64,000 nucleotides of DNA from Rhizobiales bacterium GAS188. GTDB taxonomy: Bacteria > Pseudomonadota > Alphaproteobacteria > Rhizobiales > Beijerinckiaceae. Below, piece after piece: positions 49,309 through 58,383 of this stretch. Positions within the stretch are counted from its first letter, which is position 1. Each line of letters opens with the position of its first letter. The notes under the pieces are model-generated. The model made no database searches. It saw nothing but the letters and a program-made list of their open reading frames with translations, and had not been told where the DNA came from. Where the stretch lies: positions 3,472,001-3,536,000 of the forward strand of contig FNSS01000001.1 in assembly GCA_900104855.1 (NCBI GenBank). The letters are read 5' to 3'. Position numbers and translations under genes: made by a program.

Positions 49309-50357
49309 GCGCGGTCGCCTTTCGTGGCGTCGCCAAGCGCTTCGGCGAGATCGAGGCGCTGGCCCCGCTCGATCTCGACATCGCCTCGGGCGAGTTTGTC
49401 AGCCTGCTCGGACCATCGGGCTCGGGCAAGACGACGCTCCTCAATATCTGCGCCGGCTATGTCGAGCCGACGGCGGGCTCGCTGATCGTCGCCGGGCGGG
49501 ACATCACCGCGCTGCCGGCACGCCGGCGCAATATCGGCATGGTGTTCCAGAACTACGCGCTGTTCCCGCATCTCGACGTGTTCGAGAACGTGGCCTACGG
49601 GCTACGGGTCCGCAAGGTGACTGACGTCGAGCTGAGGCGTCGCGTCGCGGAGGCGCTGCGCACCGTGCAGCTCGACGGTTTCGGCAAGCGCGCGGTGCGC
49701 AGCCTGTCGGGCGGCCAGCAGCAGCGCGTGGCGCTGGCGCGCGCCATGGTCATCGAGCCCGACATCCTCCTGATGGACGAACCGCTCGGCGCGCTCGACA
49801 AGCAGTTGCGCAAGGAGGTGCAGATCGAGATCCGGCGTATGCACGTCGCCCGTCCGCGCACGACGCTTTACGTCACGCATGATCAGGAGGAAGCTCTCGT
49901 CATGTCGGACCGCATTGCCGTGATGCGCGCCGGCCGCGTCGTCCAGCTCGGCACGGCGCAGCAGCTTTACAGCCGGCCCGCCGACAGCTTCGTTGCGCGC
50001 TTCCTCGGCGAATCGAATCTCGTCGGCGGTCGCGTTGCGGGGCTGCGGGAGCGCTGCGCGACGCTCGCAGTCGAGGGGTTCGCCGCGCCGATCGAGGGAG
50101 AAGCCGCCCAGGGGTTGCGGATGGCCGATCGCGCTTGCGCGCTCATCCGGCCGGAGAATATCCGGCCGCTCGCCGGCGGCTACCAGGCGCGCATCGTCGA
50201 GCGGATATTCCTTGGAGAGATCGTGGCGCTGCGGCTCGCTTTGCCGAGCGGCATCGAGCTCTGGTCGCGGCTCTTCAGTTCGGACGCGCCGGCCGGCGAC
50301 CAGGTCGAGATCGGCTGGGATCGGGAGCGCGTCTCGATCCTGCCGGAGGCATCGTAA
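49305..50357 (+). CDS. Polyamine-type ABC transporter ATPase (PotA-like)
   Basis: The 350-residue ATPase has Walker A GPSGSGKTT, the Q-loop MVFQNYALFPHLDVFENVAY, signature LSGGQQQRVALARAM, Walker B ILLMDEPLGALD, switch VTHDQEEA and a C-terminal TOBE regulatory domain (about 275-345). The layout matches PotA. It powers uptake through the two permeases encoded upstream. Confidence 0.92.
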   Translation: MSAVAFRGVAKRFGEIEALAPLDLDIASGEFVSLLGPSGSGKTTLLNICAGYVEPTAGSLIVAGRDITALPARRRNIGMVFQNYALFPHLDVFENVAYGLRVRKVTDVELRRRVAEALRTVQLDGFGKRAVRSLSGGQQQRVALARAMVIEPDILLMDEPLGALDKQLRKEVQIEIRRMHVARPRTTLYVTHDQEEALVMSDRIAVMRAGRVVQLGTAQQLYSRPADSFVARFLGESNLVGGRVAGLRERCATLAVEGFAAPIEGEAAQGLRMADRACALIRPENIRPLAGGYQARIVERIFLGEIVALRLALPSGIELWSRLFSSDAPAGDQVEIGWDRERVSILPEAS

Positions 50358-50371
50358 CGGAGGAAAGCACC

Positions 50372-51415
50372 ATGCTGACGAGACGATATCTGATCGCCGC
50401 CGGGGCCGCCGGCGCGATGACGGGCCTCGCGGGGCGGGCTCTGGCCGATGCGACGAAGCTCACCTTCTGCTCCTGGGGCGGAGCGCTCAGCGATCTCGAG
50501 AAATCGGCGCTGCTCGACCCCTTCGGCAAGATCAAGGGATTCGAGGTGGTGCCCGCCTCGCCGACCAATTACGCCAAGCTCAAGGCCATGGTGGAATCGG
50601 GCCCGCCCGAATGGGATCTCGTCGATGTCGGCGGGCGCTTCATCTGGCAGGGCGCCGATCTCCTCGAGACGCTCGACATGTCGCTCATCCCGAACGCCAA
50701 GGCGCTCGACCCGGGTTGGGTCGCGCCGAAAGGCATCTTCACCTCGACGGGCGCCACGGTCGTCGCCTGGAACACCAAATCCTTCCCGGAAGGTCAGGGG
50801 CCAAAATCCTGGAAGGATTTCTGGGACGTCAAAACCTTTCCCGGTCCGCGCGGCCTCTACAAGCCCTTCTACTACAACTACGAGGCGGCGTTGCTCGCTG
50901 CCGGCACGCCGCATGCGGACATCTATCCGGTCACGGAAGACAAGGTGAAGGCCGCCATGGACAAGATCCGCGAGCTGAAGCCGAATGTGAAGGTGTGGTG
51001 GACGGCCGGCGCGCAACCGCCCCAGCTGCTCTCGACCGGCGAGCTCGCCATGTCCTCGGCCTGGTCGGGGCGCGTCCTTGCCATCATGCGCGAGAATGCC
51101 CCCGTCGCCATGACCTATCAGGACGGCATCGCCTGGGGAAATGCCTGGGTCGTCCCGAAGGGCACGCCCAACGCCAAGCTCGCCATGGAGGCGATCAATT
51201 ACGCGCTCTCGCCGGAAGCACAGGCACGGCTCGTCGAATTCGGCACCTATGGGCCGGTGCTGGAGGCGGCGGCGGCGAAAGGCACGCCCGAGCAGCGCAA
51301 GCTCATGGTCACGGCGCCGGAGAACATCAAGACCATGCTCATCCTCAACGAGGAGCAGGCGGCCATCTACTCGGCGAAATACGAGAACGAGTGGAACCGC
51401 ATGCAGCTCGGCTGA
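50372..51415 (+). CDS. Polyamine-type ABC transporter substrate-binding protein (PotD/F-like)
   Basis: The 347-residue binding protein has a Tat-like signal (LTRRYLIAAGAAGAMTGLAG) and the family 1/8 fold: TKLTFCSWGGALSDLEKSAL, PPEWDLVDVGGRFIWQGADL and VKVWWTAGAQPPQLLSTGEL. PotD-type proteins bind polyamines, but this group also includes binders of other cationic or carboxylated compounds. A strong ribosome site, ACGGAGGAAAG, precedes the start. It lies between the ATPase and the acyl-CoA synthetase genes. Confidence 0.88.
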   Translation: MLTRRYLIAAGAAGAMTGLAGRALADATKLTFCSWGGALSDLEKSALLDPFGKIKGFEVVPASPTNYAKLKAMVESGPPEWDLVDVGGRFIWQGADLLETLDMSLIPNAKALDPGWVAPKGIFTSTGATVVAWNTKSFPEGQGPKSWKDFWDVKTFPGPRGLYKPFYYNYEAALLAAGTPHADIYPVTEDKVKAAMDKIRELKPNVKVWWTAGAQPPQLLSTGELAMSSAWSGRVLAIMRENAPVAMTYQDGIAWGNAWVVPKGTPNAKLAMEAINYALSPEAQARLVEFGTYGPVLEAAAAKGTPEQRKLMVTAPENIKTMLILNEEQAAIYSAKYENEWNRMQLG

Positions 51416-51426
51416 GCGGCGCCGAC

Positions 51427-53535
51427 ATGACATCCGCTATGAACGGGCAGCGCCTCGCGCCGCTGCTCGCCCCGCGCAGCATCGCTTTCGTCGGGGCGAG
51501 CGCGCGGCCGAACACGCCGGGCAACGACATGATGCGGATGATCCGCCATGGCGGCTTCACGGGCATCGTCCACGCCGTGAACCCGAACGCCGGAGAGATC
51601 GAGGGCTACCCTTGCGTCGCGACCCTCGCGGATCTCGCGGGCCCGCCCGATCTTGCCGTTCTGTCGGTCAGGAACGAGCGGCTGGAAGGGGCGCTCGCCG
51701 CGGCCATCGCGGCCGGCGCGCGCTCCGCCGTCATTTTCGCCTCCGGCCTCCTGCCGGAGGATGGCGATCCTGCGCTCGCATGGCGGCTCGCTCGCATGGC
51801 CCAACAGGCGGGCATTCCGGTTTGCGGTCCGAACTGCATGGGCTTCTACAATGAGCTCGACCGGGTCTGGGTCTGCGGCTTTCCGAGCCCGCGCCGGCCG
51901 GAGCCCGGCTCGATCGCTTTCATCGCGCATTCCGGCAGCGTCTTCGGCGCGTTGGCGCATAACGATCCGCGGCTGCGTTTCGCGCTCGCGGTCTCGCCCG
52001 GCAGCGAGGCGACGGCGACGGTCGCCGACTATATCGCCTATGCGGTCTCGCGACCTGAGGTGAAGGTGGTCGGGCTGTTCCTCGAGACCGCGCGCGATCC
52101 CACCGGCTTCGCGCGGGCGCTCGAGCTCGCGGCCGAGCGCGGTATTCCGGTGGTGGCGCTGAAGGTCGGCCGCACGGTGGCGGCCGCCGCCGCCGCGCTC
52201 ACCCATACGGGCGCGCTCGCCGGCAGCGACCTTGCCTTTGCGGCGCTCTTCGACCGTTTCGGAGTGATCCGGGTCGAGACTTTGGACGAGCTCGCCGCGA
52301 CCCTGCTGCTCCTGTCGGCCGGCCGTCGCATTGCGCCCGGCGGCCTTGTCGCGATCGGCGATTCCGGCGGCGAGCGCGAGCTGATCATCGACCTTGCTGA
52401 CCGCGCCGGTGTCCCCTTTGCGGCGATCTCGGAGACGACCAGGGCTTCGCTCGCTTCGCGGCTGGAGCCCGGACTCGAGGCTGCCAATCCGCTCGATGCC
52501 TGGGGCACGGGCGCGGATTTCGTGCCGCTTTTCACCAATTGCCTCGGCGATCTCCTCGCCGATCCCGACGCCGCGATCGGGGTGCTCAACGCCGATATCC
52601 GCGACAACTCCTACCTGCATCGGGGCTTCGCCGATGCGGCGCTCGCAGCGGCGCGCGCCTCGGACAAGATCGTCGCGGTCGCGACCAATTACACGCAAGT
52701 CCGTCACGACGAGCTAGCGGCCGAGCTGACGCTCGCGGGCGTGCCCGTGCTCGACGGCACGGTGAACGCGCTCGCGGCGGTGCGCGGCGCCTTCGCGCAC
52801 CGGGATTTTCAGGCGCGGCCCGCCGATCCTCCGCCATTGCCGCCGATCGCGCGCGCATCCGATCGCGAAGCGGCGGGCGCGATGTTGCGCGGGGCTTCCG
52901 GTGCGCTCGACGAGGCGGTGAGCCTCCGGCTGCTGGAAGCCTGGGGCGTGCCAACCATCCCGCATATCCTGGTCGCAAGCCTCGGAGAGGCTCGCGCCGC
53001 GGCGGCGAAGCTCGGCTACCCCGTCGCCTGCAAGACGGCGGAGCCCGGCATCCTGCACAAATCCGATGTCGGCGGGGTGCGGCTCGACCTTGCAGACGAC
53101 CACGCCCTCCGCGAAGCCTATGGGGATTTGGTACTGAGGCTCGGCCCGCGCGCCCTGATTGCGTCCATGGCGGGGCGCGGCGTCGAATTGTCGCTCGGCA
53201 TGATCCGCGATCCGCAATTCGGTCCGATCGTGACCGTCGGCGCGGGCGGCACGCTGGTCGAGCTGTTGGATGATCGGCGCGCCGCGCTCGCGCCGTTCGG
53301 AAAGGCGACGGCACGGCGGCTGCTCGATGGCCTCAAGCTCAGGCGATTGCTCGATGGCTATCGCGGCTCGCGCCCTGTCGACATGGACAGGCTCGCCGAG
53401 ATTGTGGCGCGCTTCTCGGTGCTGGCGGCGGAGCTCGGCGGGCTGATCGCCGAGATCGACGTCAACCCGCTCATTGCCACCGAGGAGATCCTCGCCCTCG
53501 ACGCCCTCATCGTCGCGAAGCCCGGAGCTGCGTGA
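51427..53535 (+). CDS. Acyl-CoA synthetase, ADP-forming type (ACD fusion)
   Basis: The 702-residue protein fuses a CoA-binding domain (about 10-130: LLAPRSIAFVGASARPNTPG), two succinyl-CoA-ligase-like domains (about 150-450: GSIAFIAHSGSVFGALA, then LTHTGALAGSD with the conserved His) and a C-terminal ATP-grasp domain (about 480-695: CKTAEPGILHKSDVGGVRLD). It should make an acyl-CoA from an acid with ATP. It starts 11 bases after the binding protein gene and its stop overlaps the acyl-CoA dehydrogenase start, so it belongs to the same operon. Confidence 0.9.
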   Translation: MTSAMNGQRLAPLLAPRSIAFVGASARPNTPGNDMMRMIRHGGFTGIVHAVNPNAGEIEGYPCVATLADLAGPPDLAVLSVRNERLEGALAAAIAAGARSAVIFASGLLPEDGDPALAWRLARMAQQAGIPVCGPNCMGFYNELDRVWVCGFPSPRRPEPGSIAFIAHSGSVFGALAHNDPRLRFALAVSPGSEATATVADYIAYAVSRPEVKVVGLFLETARDPTGFARALELAAERGIPVVALKVGRTVAAAAAALTHTGALAGSDLAFAALFDRFGVIRVETLDELAATLLLLSAGRRIAPGGLVAIGDSGGERELIIDLADRAGVPFAAISETTRASLASRLEPGLEAANPLDAWGTGADFVPLFTNCLGDLLADPDAAIGVLNADIRDNSYLHRGFADAALAAARASDKIVAVATNYTQVRHDELAAELTLAGVPVLDGTVNALAAVRGAFAHRDFQARPADPPPLPPIARASDREAAGAMLRGASGALDEAVSLRLLEAWGVPTIPHILVASLGEARAAAAKLGYPVACKTAEPGILHKSDVGGVRLDLADDHALREAYGDLVLRLGPRALIASMAGRGVELSLGMIRDPQFGPIVTVGAGGTLVELLDDRRAALAPFGKATARRLLDGLKLRRLLDGYRGSRPVDMDRLAEIVARFSVLAAELGGLIAEIDVNPLIATEEILALDALIVAKPGAA

Positions 53536-54704
53536 TGGACCTTGCTCTACCTCCCGAGGCGCAGGCCTGGCAGCGTCGCGCCAAGACCTTCGCCGAAGAG
53601 CATTTGTTTCCGCATGAAGTCGAGCTCGAGATGCAGGGCGAGCTACCGGCTGCGACCCTCGATCGCCTGCGCCGCGCCGTGCTGGAGCACGGTCTCAACG
53701 GCATCAATCATGCGAAGGATGTCGGGGGGCAGGGCTGCTCGCAGCTCGAATTGACCCTGATCGGCGAGGAACTGGGCAAGGCGACGGGCGCGCTCTGGGC
53801 GATCGTTCCCCATCCGGCCGTGGCGCTGAAGCATGGAACGCGCCGGCAGATCGACGCCTATCTGCGGCCGAGCTGCCTGATGGAGCGGCGCGCCTACGTC
53901 GCCGTCACCGAGCCCGATGCCGGCTCGGATCCGCGCATGGTCCGCACCCGTGCCGACCGCCGCGACGGCCGCTTCGTGATCAACGGGGAAAAATGGTTCG
54001 TGACCTCGGGCGACGTCGCCGACTACATCATCCTCCACGCCAATGTCGACGGCGATGCCGACAAGCCGACCCTGTTCCTGGTCGACAAGGCGCTGCCGGG
54101 CATCCGCATCGGGCGCGAGCCCAAATTCACGCACACCTATGTGTTCGGCCATCCGGAATTCGTGTTCGAGAATGTCGAGGTCGGCGAGGATTGCGTTCTC
54201 GGCCCGATCGGCGGCGGACTCGAGTTGACGAAGGACTGGTTCGTCGAGGCGCGGCTGCAGATCGCAGCCAGCACCCTTGGCGCCGCGATCCGCGCTTTCG
54301 AGCTCGCCAATGCCTGGGCGGGGGAGCGCCGCCAGTTCGGCCGCGCCATTCGCGATTTCCAGGCGATCGAGTTCATGCTCGCCGACATGGCGGTCGAGAT
54401 CATGGCGACGAAGAGCCTCGCCTATCGCATCTCCTGCGAGATCGACAGCGGCCTCGACCGCAAGCTTGTCCATGCGCGGGCGAGCGCGCTGAAGCTGCAG
54501 GCGTCCGAGATGGCCGGCCGCGTGCTCGACAAAGCGGTGCAAATCTTCGGCGGCCGCGGCTATATGCGGGAGAACCCGGTCGAGCGGCTGAACCGCGAGG
54601 TGCGCGTCGACCGCATTTGGGAAGGCACCTCGGAGATCCAGCGGGTGATCATCGGCGGCCAGTTGCGCAAGCGCGGAACCGCCATTTTCACCGGCTGGCG
54701 CTGA
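53535..54704 (+). CDS. Acyl-CoA dehydrogenase
   Basis: The 389-residue flavoprotein has the N-terminal helical domain, the middle FAD domain (AYVAVTEPDAGSDPRMVRTR, then GEKWFVTSGDVADYIIL) and the C-terminal domain (IFGGRGYMRENPVERLNREV followed by IWEGTSEIQRVIIGG with the catalytic glutamate). It oxidises an acyl-CoA to the enoyl-CoA, the step after CoA activation by the upstream enzyme. The ATG at 53535 shares one base with the upstream stop; a GTG at 53532 is possible. Confidence 0.93.
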   Translation: MDLALPPEAQAWQRRAKTFAEEHLFPHEVELEMQGELPAATLDRLRRAVLEHGLNGINHAKDVGGQGCSQLELTLIGEELGKATGALWAIVPHPAVALKHGTRRQIDAYLRPSCLMERRAYVAVTEPDAGSDPRMVRTRADRRDGRFVINGEKWFVTSGDVADYIILHANVDGDADKPTLFLVDKALPGIRIGREPKFTHTYVFGHPEFVFENVEVGEDCVLGPIGGGLELTKDWFVEARLQIAASTLGAAIRAFELANAWAGERRQFGRAIRDFQAIEFMLADMAVEIMATKSLAYRISCEIDSGLDRKLVHARASALKLQASEMAGRVLDKAVQIFGGRGYMRENPVERLNREVRVDRIWEGTSEIQRVIIGGQLRKRGTAIFTGWR

Positions 54705-54794
54705 GAATGCCGGGCGATTGCGATGCAGGCTGCGTCGAGCGGCGAACTGATTTACTCTTGCGCCCGAGAATGGGAGCAGCGTTTGGGGGAGCCG

Positions 54795-55703
54795 ATGATG
54801 ACGCTTGATTTCGCAAGGCAGACGGATCGAATCCCGGCGTCACGGCCGAGGCGGCCCGGTCCTCCGGCGCGATCGGGCCTGGTTCGGCGCGCTTATGGGA
54901 TCGTCGCGATCCTGGCCGCGACCCTGCTCGGGCTCGTGGGCGCGCGGGCCCAGACTCCGGCCGCTCCCCTGCCGGGCGTCGATGCGGCGCTGCTTGAGGA
55001 CATCGTGGTCGGCAGCCGCATCCTGGCCGAGCTCGGCGTCCTCGACGCCTTCGGGCATGTCAGCGCGCGTCATCCCACCAATCCCAATCGCTTCATCATG
55101 TCGCGCTCGCTCGCGCCCGCCCTCGTCACCGCCGACGACATCATGGAGTTCGATCTCGACGGCAACCCGGTCGATGCGCGCGGGCGCGCCGTGTTCCTGG
55201 AACGCTTCATCCATAGCGAAATCTACAAGGCGCGCCCGGACGTGATGTCGGTGGTCCACACGCATTCGCCCGGCGTCATTCCGTTCGGCGTCAGCCGGGT
55301 GCCGTTGCGGCCCATGTATCACAACCCTGCCTTCCTCGGAGCCGGCGTGCCGGTGTTCGACATCCGCACCGAATTCGGCGAAACCGACATGCTGGTGCGC
55401 AACAAGGTGATCGGCAAGGCCCTGGCGCAGACGCTCGGCGACAAGCCCGTGGCGCTGATGCGCGGCCATGGCGATGTGGCGGTCGGACCATCGGTGCATG
55501 TCGCCGTGTTCCGCGCCTATTACACCGACGTCAACGCGCGGCTGCAGGCGCAGGCCATCGCGCTCGGCGGCGAGGTGAACTATCTCACCCCGGAAGAAGC
55601 CGCCAAGGCCGACGCGGTCAATCTGCAAGTGCTCGACCGGGTCTGGAACCTGTGGAAGATGCACATCGTCCCGCAGCTCGCGAAGGGAAGCGACCAGCGC
55701 TGA
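54795..55703 (+). CDS. Exported class II aldolase/adducin-fold protein
   Basis: The 302-residue protein has a basic N-terminus and a hydrophobic segment (GIVAILAATLLGLVGARAQ) that looks like a signal peptide, followed by a class II aldolase domain. Metal ligands are visible in VVHTHSPGVIPFG and ALMRGHGDVAVG, and the catalytic Glu/His region has LGAGVPVFDIRTEFGETDML. Most members are cytoplasmic aldolases or epimerases, so export is unusual. I use ATG 54795 with GGGGGA upstream; ATG 54798 is equally good. It may be transcribed with the operon before it (gap about 90 bases). Confidence 0.8.
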   Translation: MMTLDFARQTDRIPASRPRRPGPPARSGLVRRAYGIVAILAATLLGLVGARAQTPAAPLPGVDAALLEDIVVGSRILAELGVLDAFGHVSARHPTNPNRFIMSRSLAPALVTADDIMEFDLDGNPVDARGRAVFLERFIHSEIYKARPDVMSVVHTHSPGVIPFGVSRVPLRPMYHNPAFLGAGVPVFDIRTEFGETDMLVRNKVIGKALAQTLGDKPVALMRGHGDVAVGPSVHVAVFRAYYTDVNARLQAQAIALGGEVNYLTPEEAAKADAVNLQVLDRVWNLWKMHIVPQLAKGSDQR

Positions 55704-55713
55704 TCGCCTCCCT

Positions 55714-55788
55714 CCGCCACGAAGCCGGCTGGAAGCCGGCGGTCCAAGGAAAGATTGGACCGCCGGCTTCCAGCCGGCTTCGTGGCGG
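55714..55788. repeat. Perfect 34-base-pair hairpin
   Basis: The arms 55714-55747 and 55755-55788 are perfectly complementary, with a 7-base loop GGAAAGA. The arms contain GAAGCCGGCTGGAAGCCGGC. The unit lies 10 bases after the aldolase gene. It may stop or protect the transcript, or be a mobile palindrome of the REP type. Confidence 0.8.
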
Positions 55789-55970
55789 GGGAGGGTACGG
55801 GTTCGGGTACGGGTGGGGGGCGTTTCGACACATGCACCAGCGAAAGCTGGGTTCCGCAAAGGTCTCGCAAGCGGGTAGAGGCGGGGGTACCTCGGGTTCT
55901 CCGACGAAACTCCGAAGACCACGGATGACGAAGTGGCCCGAATCATGCATGATTCTGCTGCGGAGAGATC

Positions 55971-56906
55971 ATGCCCTCACTGACCATCCGGCACGTCACG
56001 ACCTATCGCTACCGGAAACCGGTGGCCTTTGGCGAGCACCGCATGATGCTTCGCCCACGCGACTCCCATGATCAAAGGGTGATCGAGGCGAGAATCGAGA
56101 TCAGCCCGGAGCCGGTAAGCCTGCGCTTCGTTCAGGACGCATTCGGCAATCATGTGGGGATCGCACGGTTTTCGCGCCGCTCGAAAGAGCTGTGCTTCGA
56201 GAGCGTCGTCTGTCTCGAGCATTCGCCCTCGGACGCCGCCAGCCTCGATCTCGAGGAGGCCGCAAAGTCCTTTCCGGTCAACTATAGCGCCGACGAGATG
56301 CCGGACCTCGCCCACTGCATCGAACGCCATCGACCCGATCCGGGCAACGAGGTCGGCCGCTGGGTTCAGCAATTCCTGCCTGTCGGCGGGTCGATCAGCC
56401 CATTCGAGCTTCTCACCCGGCTTTCGCAGGGTATCCATCGAGGCTTCGTCTACCGGCGGCGCGAGGCGAAGGGAATCCAGGAGCCGGTGGAGACGCTCCT
56501 GCTCGGCCATGGCAGCTGCCGCGATTTCGCTTTGCTGATGATCGAGGCGGCGCGCTCGCTCGGTCTCGCGGCGCGCTTTGCCTCCGGTTATCTCACCATC
56601 CCTATCGACGACCCCGACGAGCCCGCAGACAGTTCGGCTCGCGGCTCGACGCATGCCTGGGCGCAAATCTATGTGCCGGGTGCCGGCTGGATCGATTTCG
56701 ACCCCACCAGCGGCAGTGTCGGCAAGGCGGGTCTCGTCACCGTCGCGGTCGTGCGTGATCCGCACCACGCGACCCCGCTGCATGGCACCTTCATCGGATC
56801 TCCGTCGGACCATCTCGGCATGGAGGTGCAAGTGCGCGTCACCTCCGCTGCGCGGGGCCCGATAGGGGTCGCGCGCCAACGTTCCAAATCTCTGCAATTC
56901 GCCTGA
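55971..56906 (+). CDS. Transglutaminase-like cysteine-protease-fold protein
   Basis: The 311-residue protein has an N-terminal beta domain (SLTIRHVTTYRYRKPVAFGE, HRMMLRPRDSHDQR) and a transglutaminase core (about 150-260). The catalytic Cys is in LLGHGSCRDFALLMIEAAR, the His in STHAWAQIY and the Asp in GWIDFDPT, so the triad is complete. Bacterial members are often peptidases or amidases of unknown target, with no evidence here of cross-linking. A second such gene follows 220 bases later. Confidence 0.87.
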   Translation: MPSLTIRHVTTYRYRKPVAFGEHRMMLRPRDSHDQRVIEARIEISPEPVSLRFVQDAFGNHVGIARFSRRSKELCFESVVCLEHSPSDAASLDLEEAAKSFPVNYSADEMPDLAHCIERHRPDPGNEVGRWVQQFLPVGGSISPFELLTRLSQGIHRGFVYRRREAKGIQEPVETLLLGHGSCRDFALLMIEAARSLGLAARFASGYLTIPIDDPDEPADSSARGSTHAWAQIYVPGAGWIDFDPTSGSVGKAGLVTVAVVRDPHHATPLHGTFIGSPSDHLGMEVQVRVTSAARGPIGVARQRSKSLQFA

Positions 56907-57126
56907 TCGACGTCGCGACGCCGACGCTGTAGGTTGGCGAGACGCATCGACATTCGTCGGATCGAGCATCCGGAGCCGGGACTTCGATGTCGGCACCCTC
57001 GCCCAAGCAATCTGCCGCTCGAGGGGCTGATGCCGCCTCGCCGATGGCGCCTCGAACCGTCGCACTGCACCCATTGATGGCGGGGGTTTATTGGCCATCG
57101 GGGCTTCGTGAAAACAGGCATGTCGA

Positions 57127-57933
57127 ATGAAGATTCGTGTGGGCTACGAGATGATCTACGATTTCCCGCAACCCACGCCCATGATCATGGTGCTCGGCAC
57201 GCATTTCACCCGGGCGTCCGATGTCATCGTGCCCGACCACCTGACCACCAGCCCTTCGGTGCCGATCTCTCCTTATCGCGACGTCTTCGGCAATTGGTGC
57301 AGCCGCATCGTCGCTCCCGCCGGCCGCATGCGCCTGTCGGGCGATGGCGTCGTTCGCGATAGCGGCCAGCCGGACGTGGTCGTGCCTTCGGCTTCCCAGC
57401 ATGCGGTGGAGGATTTGCCACCGGACACGCTCAACTACCTCCTCGGCAGTCGCTATTGCGAGACCGACCGCATGTCCGACGTCGCCTGGAGCCTGTTCGA
57501 AAAATCGTCACCGGGATGGCCGCGCGTCCAGGCGATCTGCGATTTCGTGCATCGCCATATCGCCTTCGGTTACGAGCATGCGCGCGCCACCATGACGTCC
57601 TTCGAGGTCTACAATGAGGGCAAGGGTGTGTGCCGCGACTATGCGCACCTCGCCATCACCTTCTGTCGCTGCATGAACATTCCGGCGCGCTACTGCACCG
57701 GCTATCTCGGGGATATCGGCATGCCGCCGCCCTATGGCCCCATGGATTTCGCCGGCTGGTTCGAGGCCTATCTGGGTGGGCGCTGGTACACATTCGACGC
57801 GCGCAACAACATGCCGCGCATAGGCCGCGTGCTGATCGCTCAAGGGCGCGATGCAGCGGACGTGCCGATCACCCATACGTTCGGCGCCAACACGCTGGTC
57901 AGCTTCAAGGTCTGGACGGACGAGGTGAGCTAG
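57127..57933 (+). CDS. Transglutaminase-like protein lacking the usual catalytic His
   Basis: The 268-residue protein has the same two-part plan: KIRVGYEMIYDFPQPTPMI and ISPYRDVFGNWCSRIV at the N-terminus, then the core with Cys in NEGKGVCRDYAHLAI and Asp in GRWYTFDARNNMPR. At the site where HAWxE is expected it has FAGWFEAYLGG, so the His is missing. The DARNN sequence also lacks a neighbouring His that I recall in relatives (DARHN). It may be inactive, or use another His. It lies between the first transglutaminase and the GYD gene. Confidence 0.85.
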   Translation: MKIRVGYEMIYDFPQPTPMIMVLGTHFTRASDVIVPDHLTTSPSVPISPYRDVFGNWCSRIVAPAGRMRLSGDGVVRDSGQPDVVVPSASQHAVEDLPPDTLNYLLGSRYCETDRMSDVAWSLFEKSSPGWPRVQAICDFVHRHIAFGYEHARATMTSFEVYNEGKGVCRDYAHLAITFCRCMNIPARYCTGYLGDIGMPPPYGPMDFAGWFEAYLGGRWYTFDARNNMPRIGRVLIAQGRDAADVPITHTFGANTLVSFKVWTDEVS

Positions 57934-58059
57934 GCCCGTCCGGCCTGGACGCCGGCGGTTCCGTCGGCGGGCCGCGCCGCCCTCGCACTCCTCTGCCGCG
58001 ATGGACTCGCAACACCTGAGGGCGCATACCTCCATCGTCGGCAAAACAGGAGGACTTCA

Positions 58060-58383
58060 ATGGCTAAGTTCCTCATCGAAGCCAGCTATACTGGCGAGGG
58101 CCTGAAGGGCCTGAAGAAAGATACGGCCGTGGGGAGAAAGGCCGCCATCGCCAAGATGGCGAAAGGGTTGGGCGGCAAGCTCGACTCGATGCACTTCGCG
58201 CTCGGCGAGCAGGATGTCTACGTCGTCTTCGACCTTCCCGACACCGTCTCTGCCGCGAGCGCGGCGCTTGCGGCATCGTCGTCGGGGCTGGTTCGCACGA
58301 AGACGACGGCGCTCCTCACGCCTGAGGAAATCGACGAGGCCTTCGCGAAGAAAGTCTCATACAAGGCACCGGGCGAGACCTAG
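58060..58383 (+). CDS. GYD-domain protein
   Basis: The 107-residue protein matches the GYD family of small ferredoxin-like-fold proteins: AKFLIEASYTGEGLKGLKKD, AKGLGGKLDSMHFALGEQDVY and ALAASSSGLVRTKTTALL, then TPEEIDEA. Function is unknown for the family. A strong ribosome site (AGGAGG) precedes the ATG. It may share a transcript with the transglutaminase-like gene 126 bases before it. Confidence 0.83.
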   Translation: MAKFLIEASYTGEGLKGLKKDTAVGRKAAIAKMAKGLGGKLDSMHFALGEQDVYVVFDLPDTVSAASAALAASSSGLVRTKTTALLTPEEIDEAFAKKVSYKAPGET

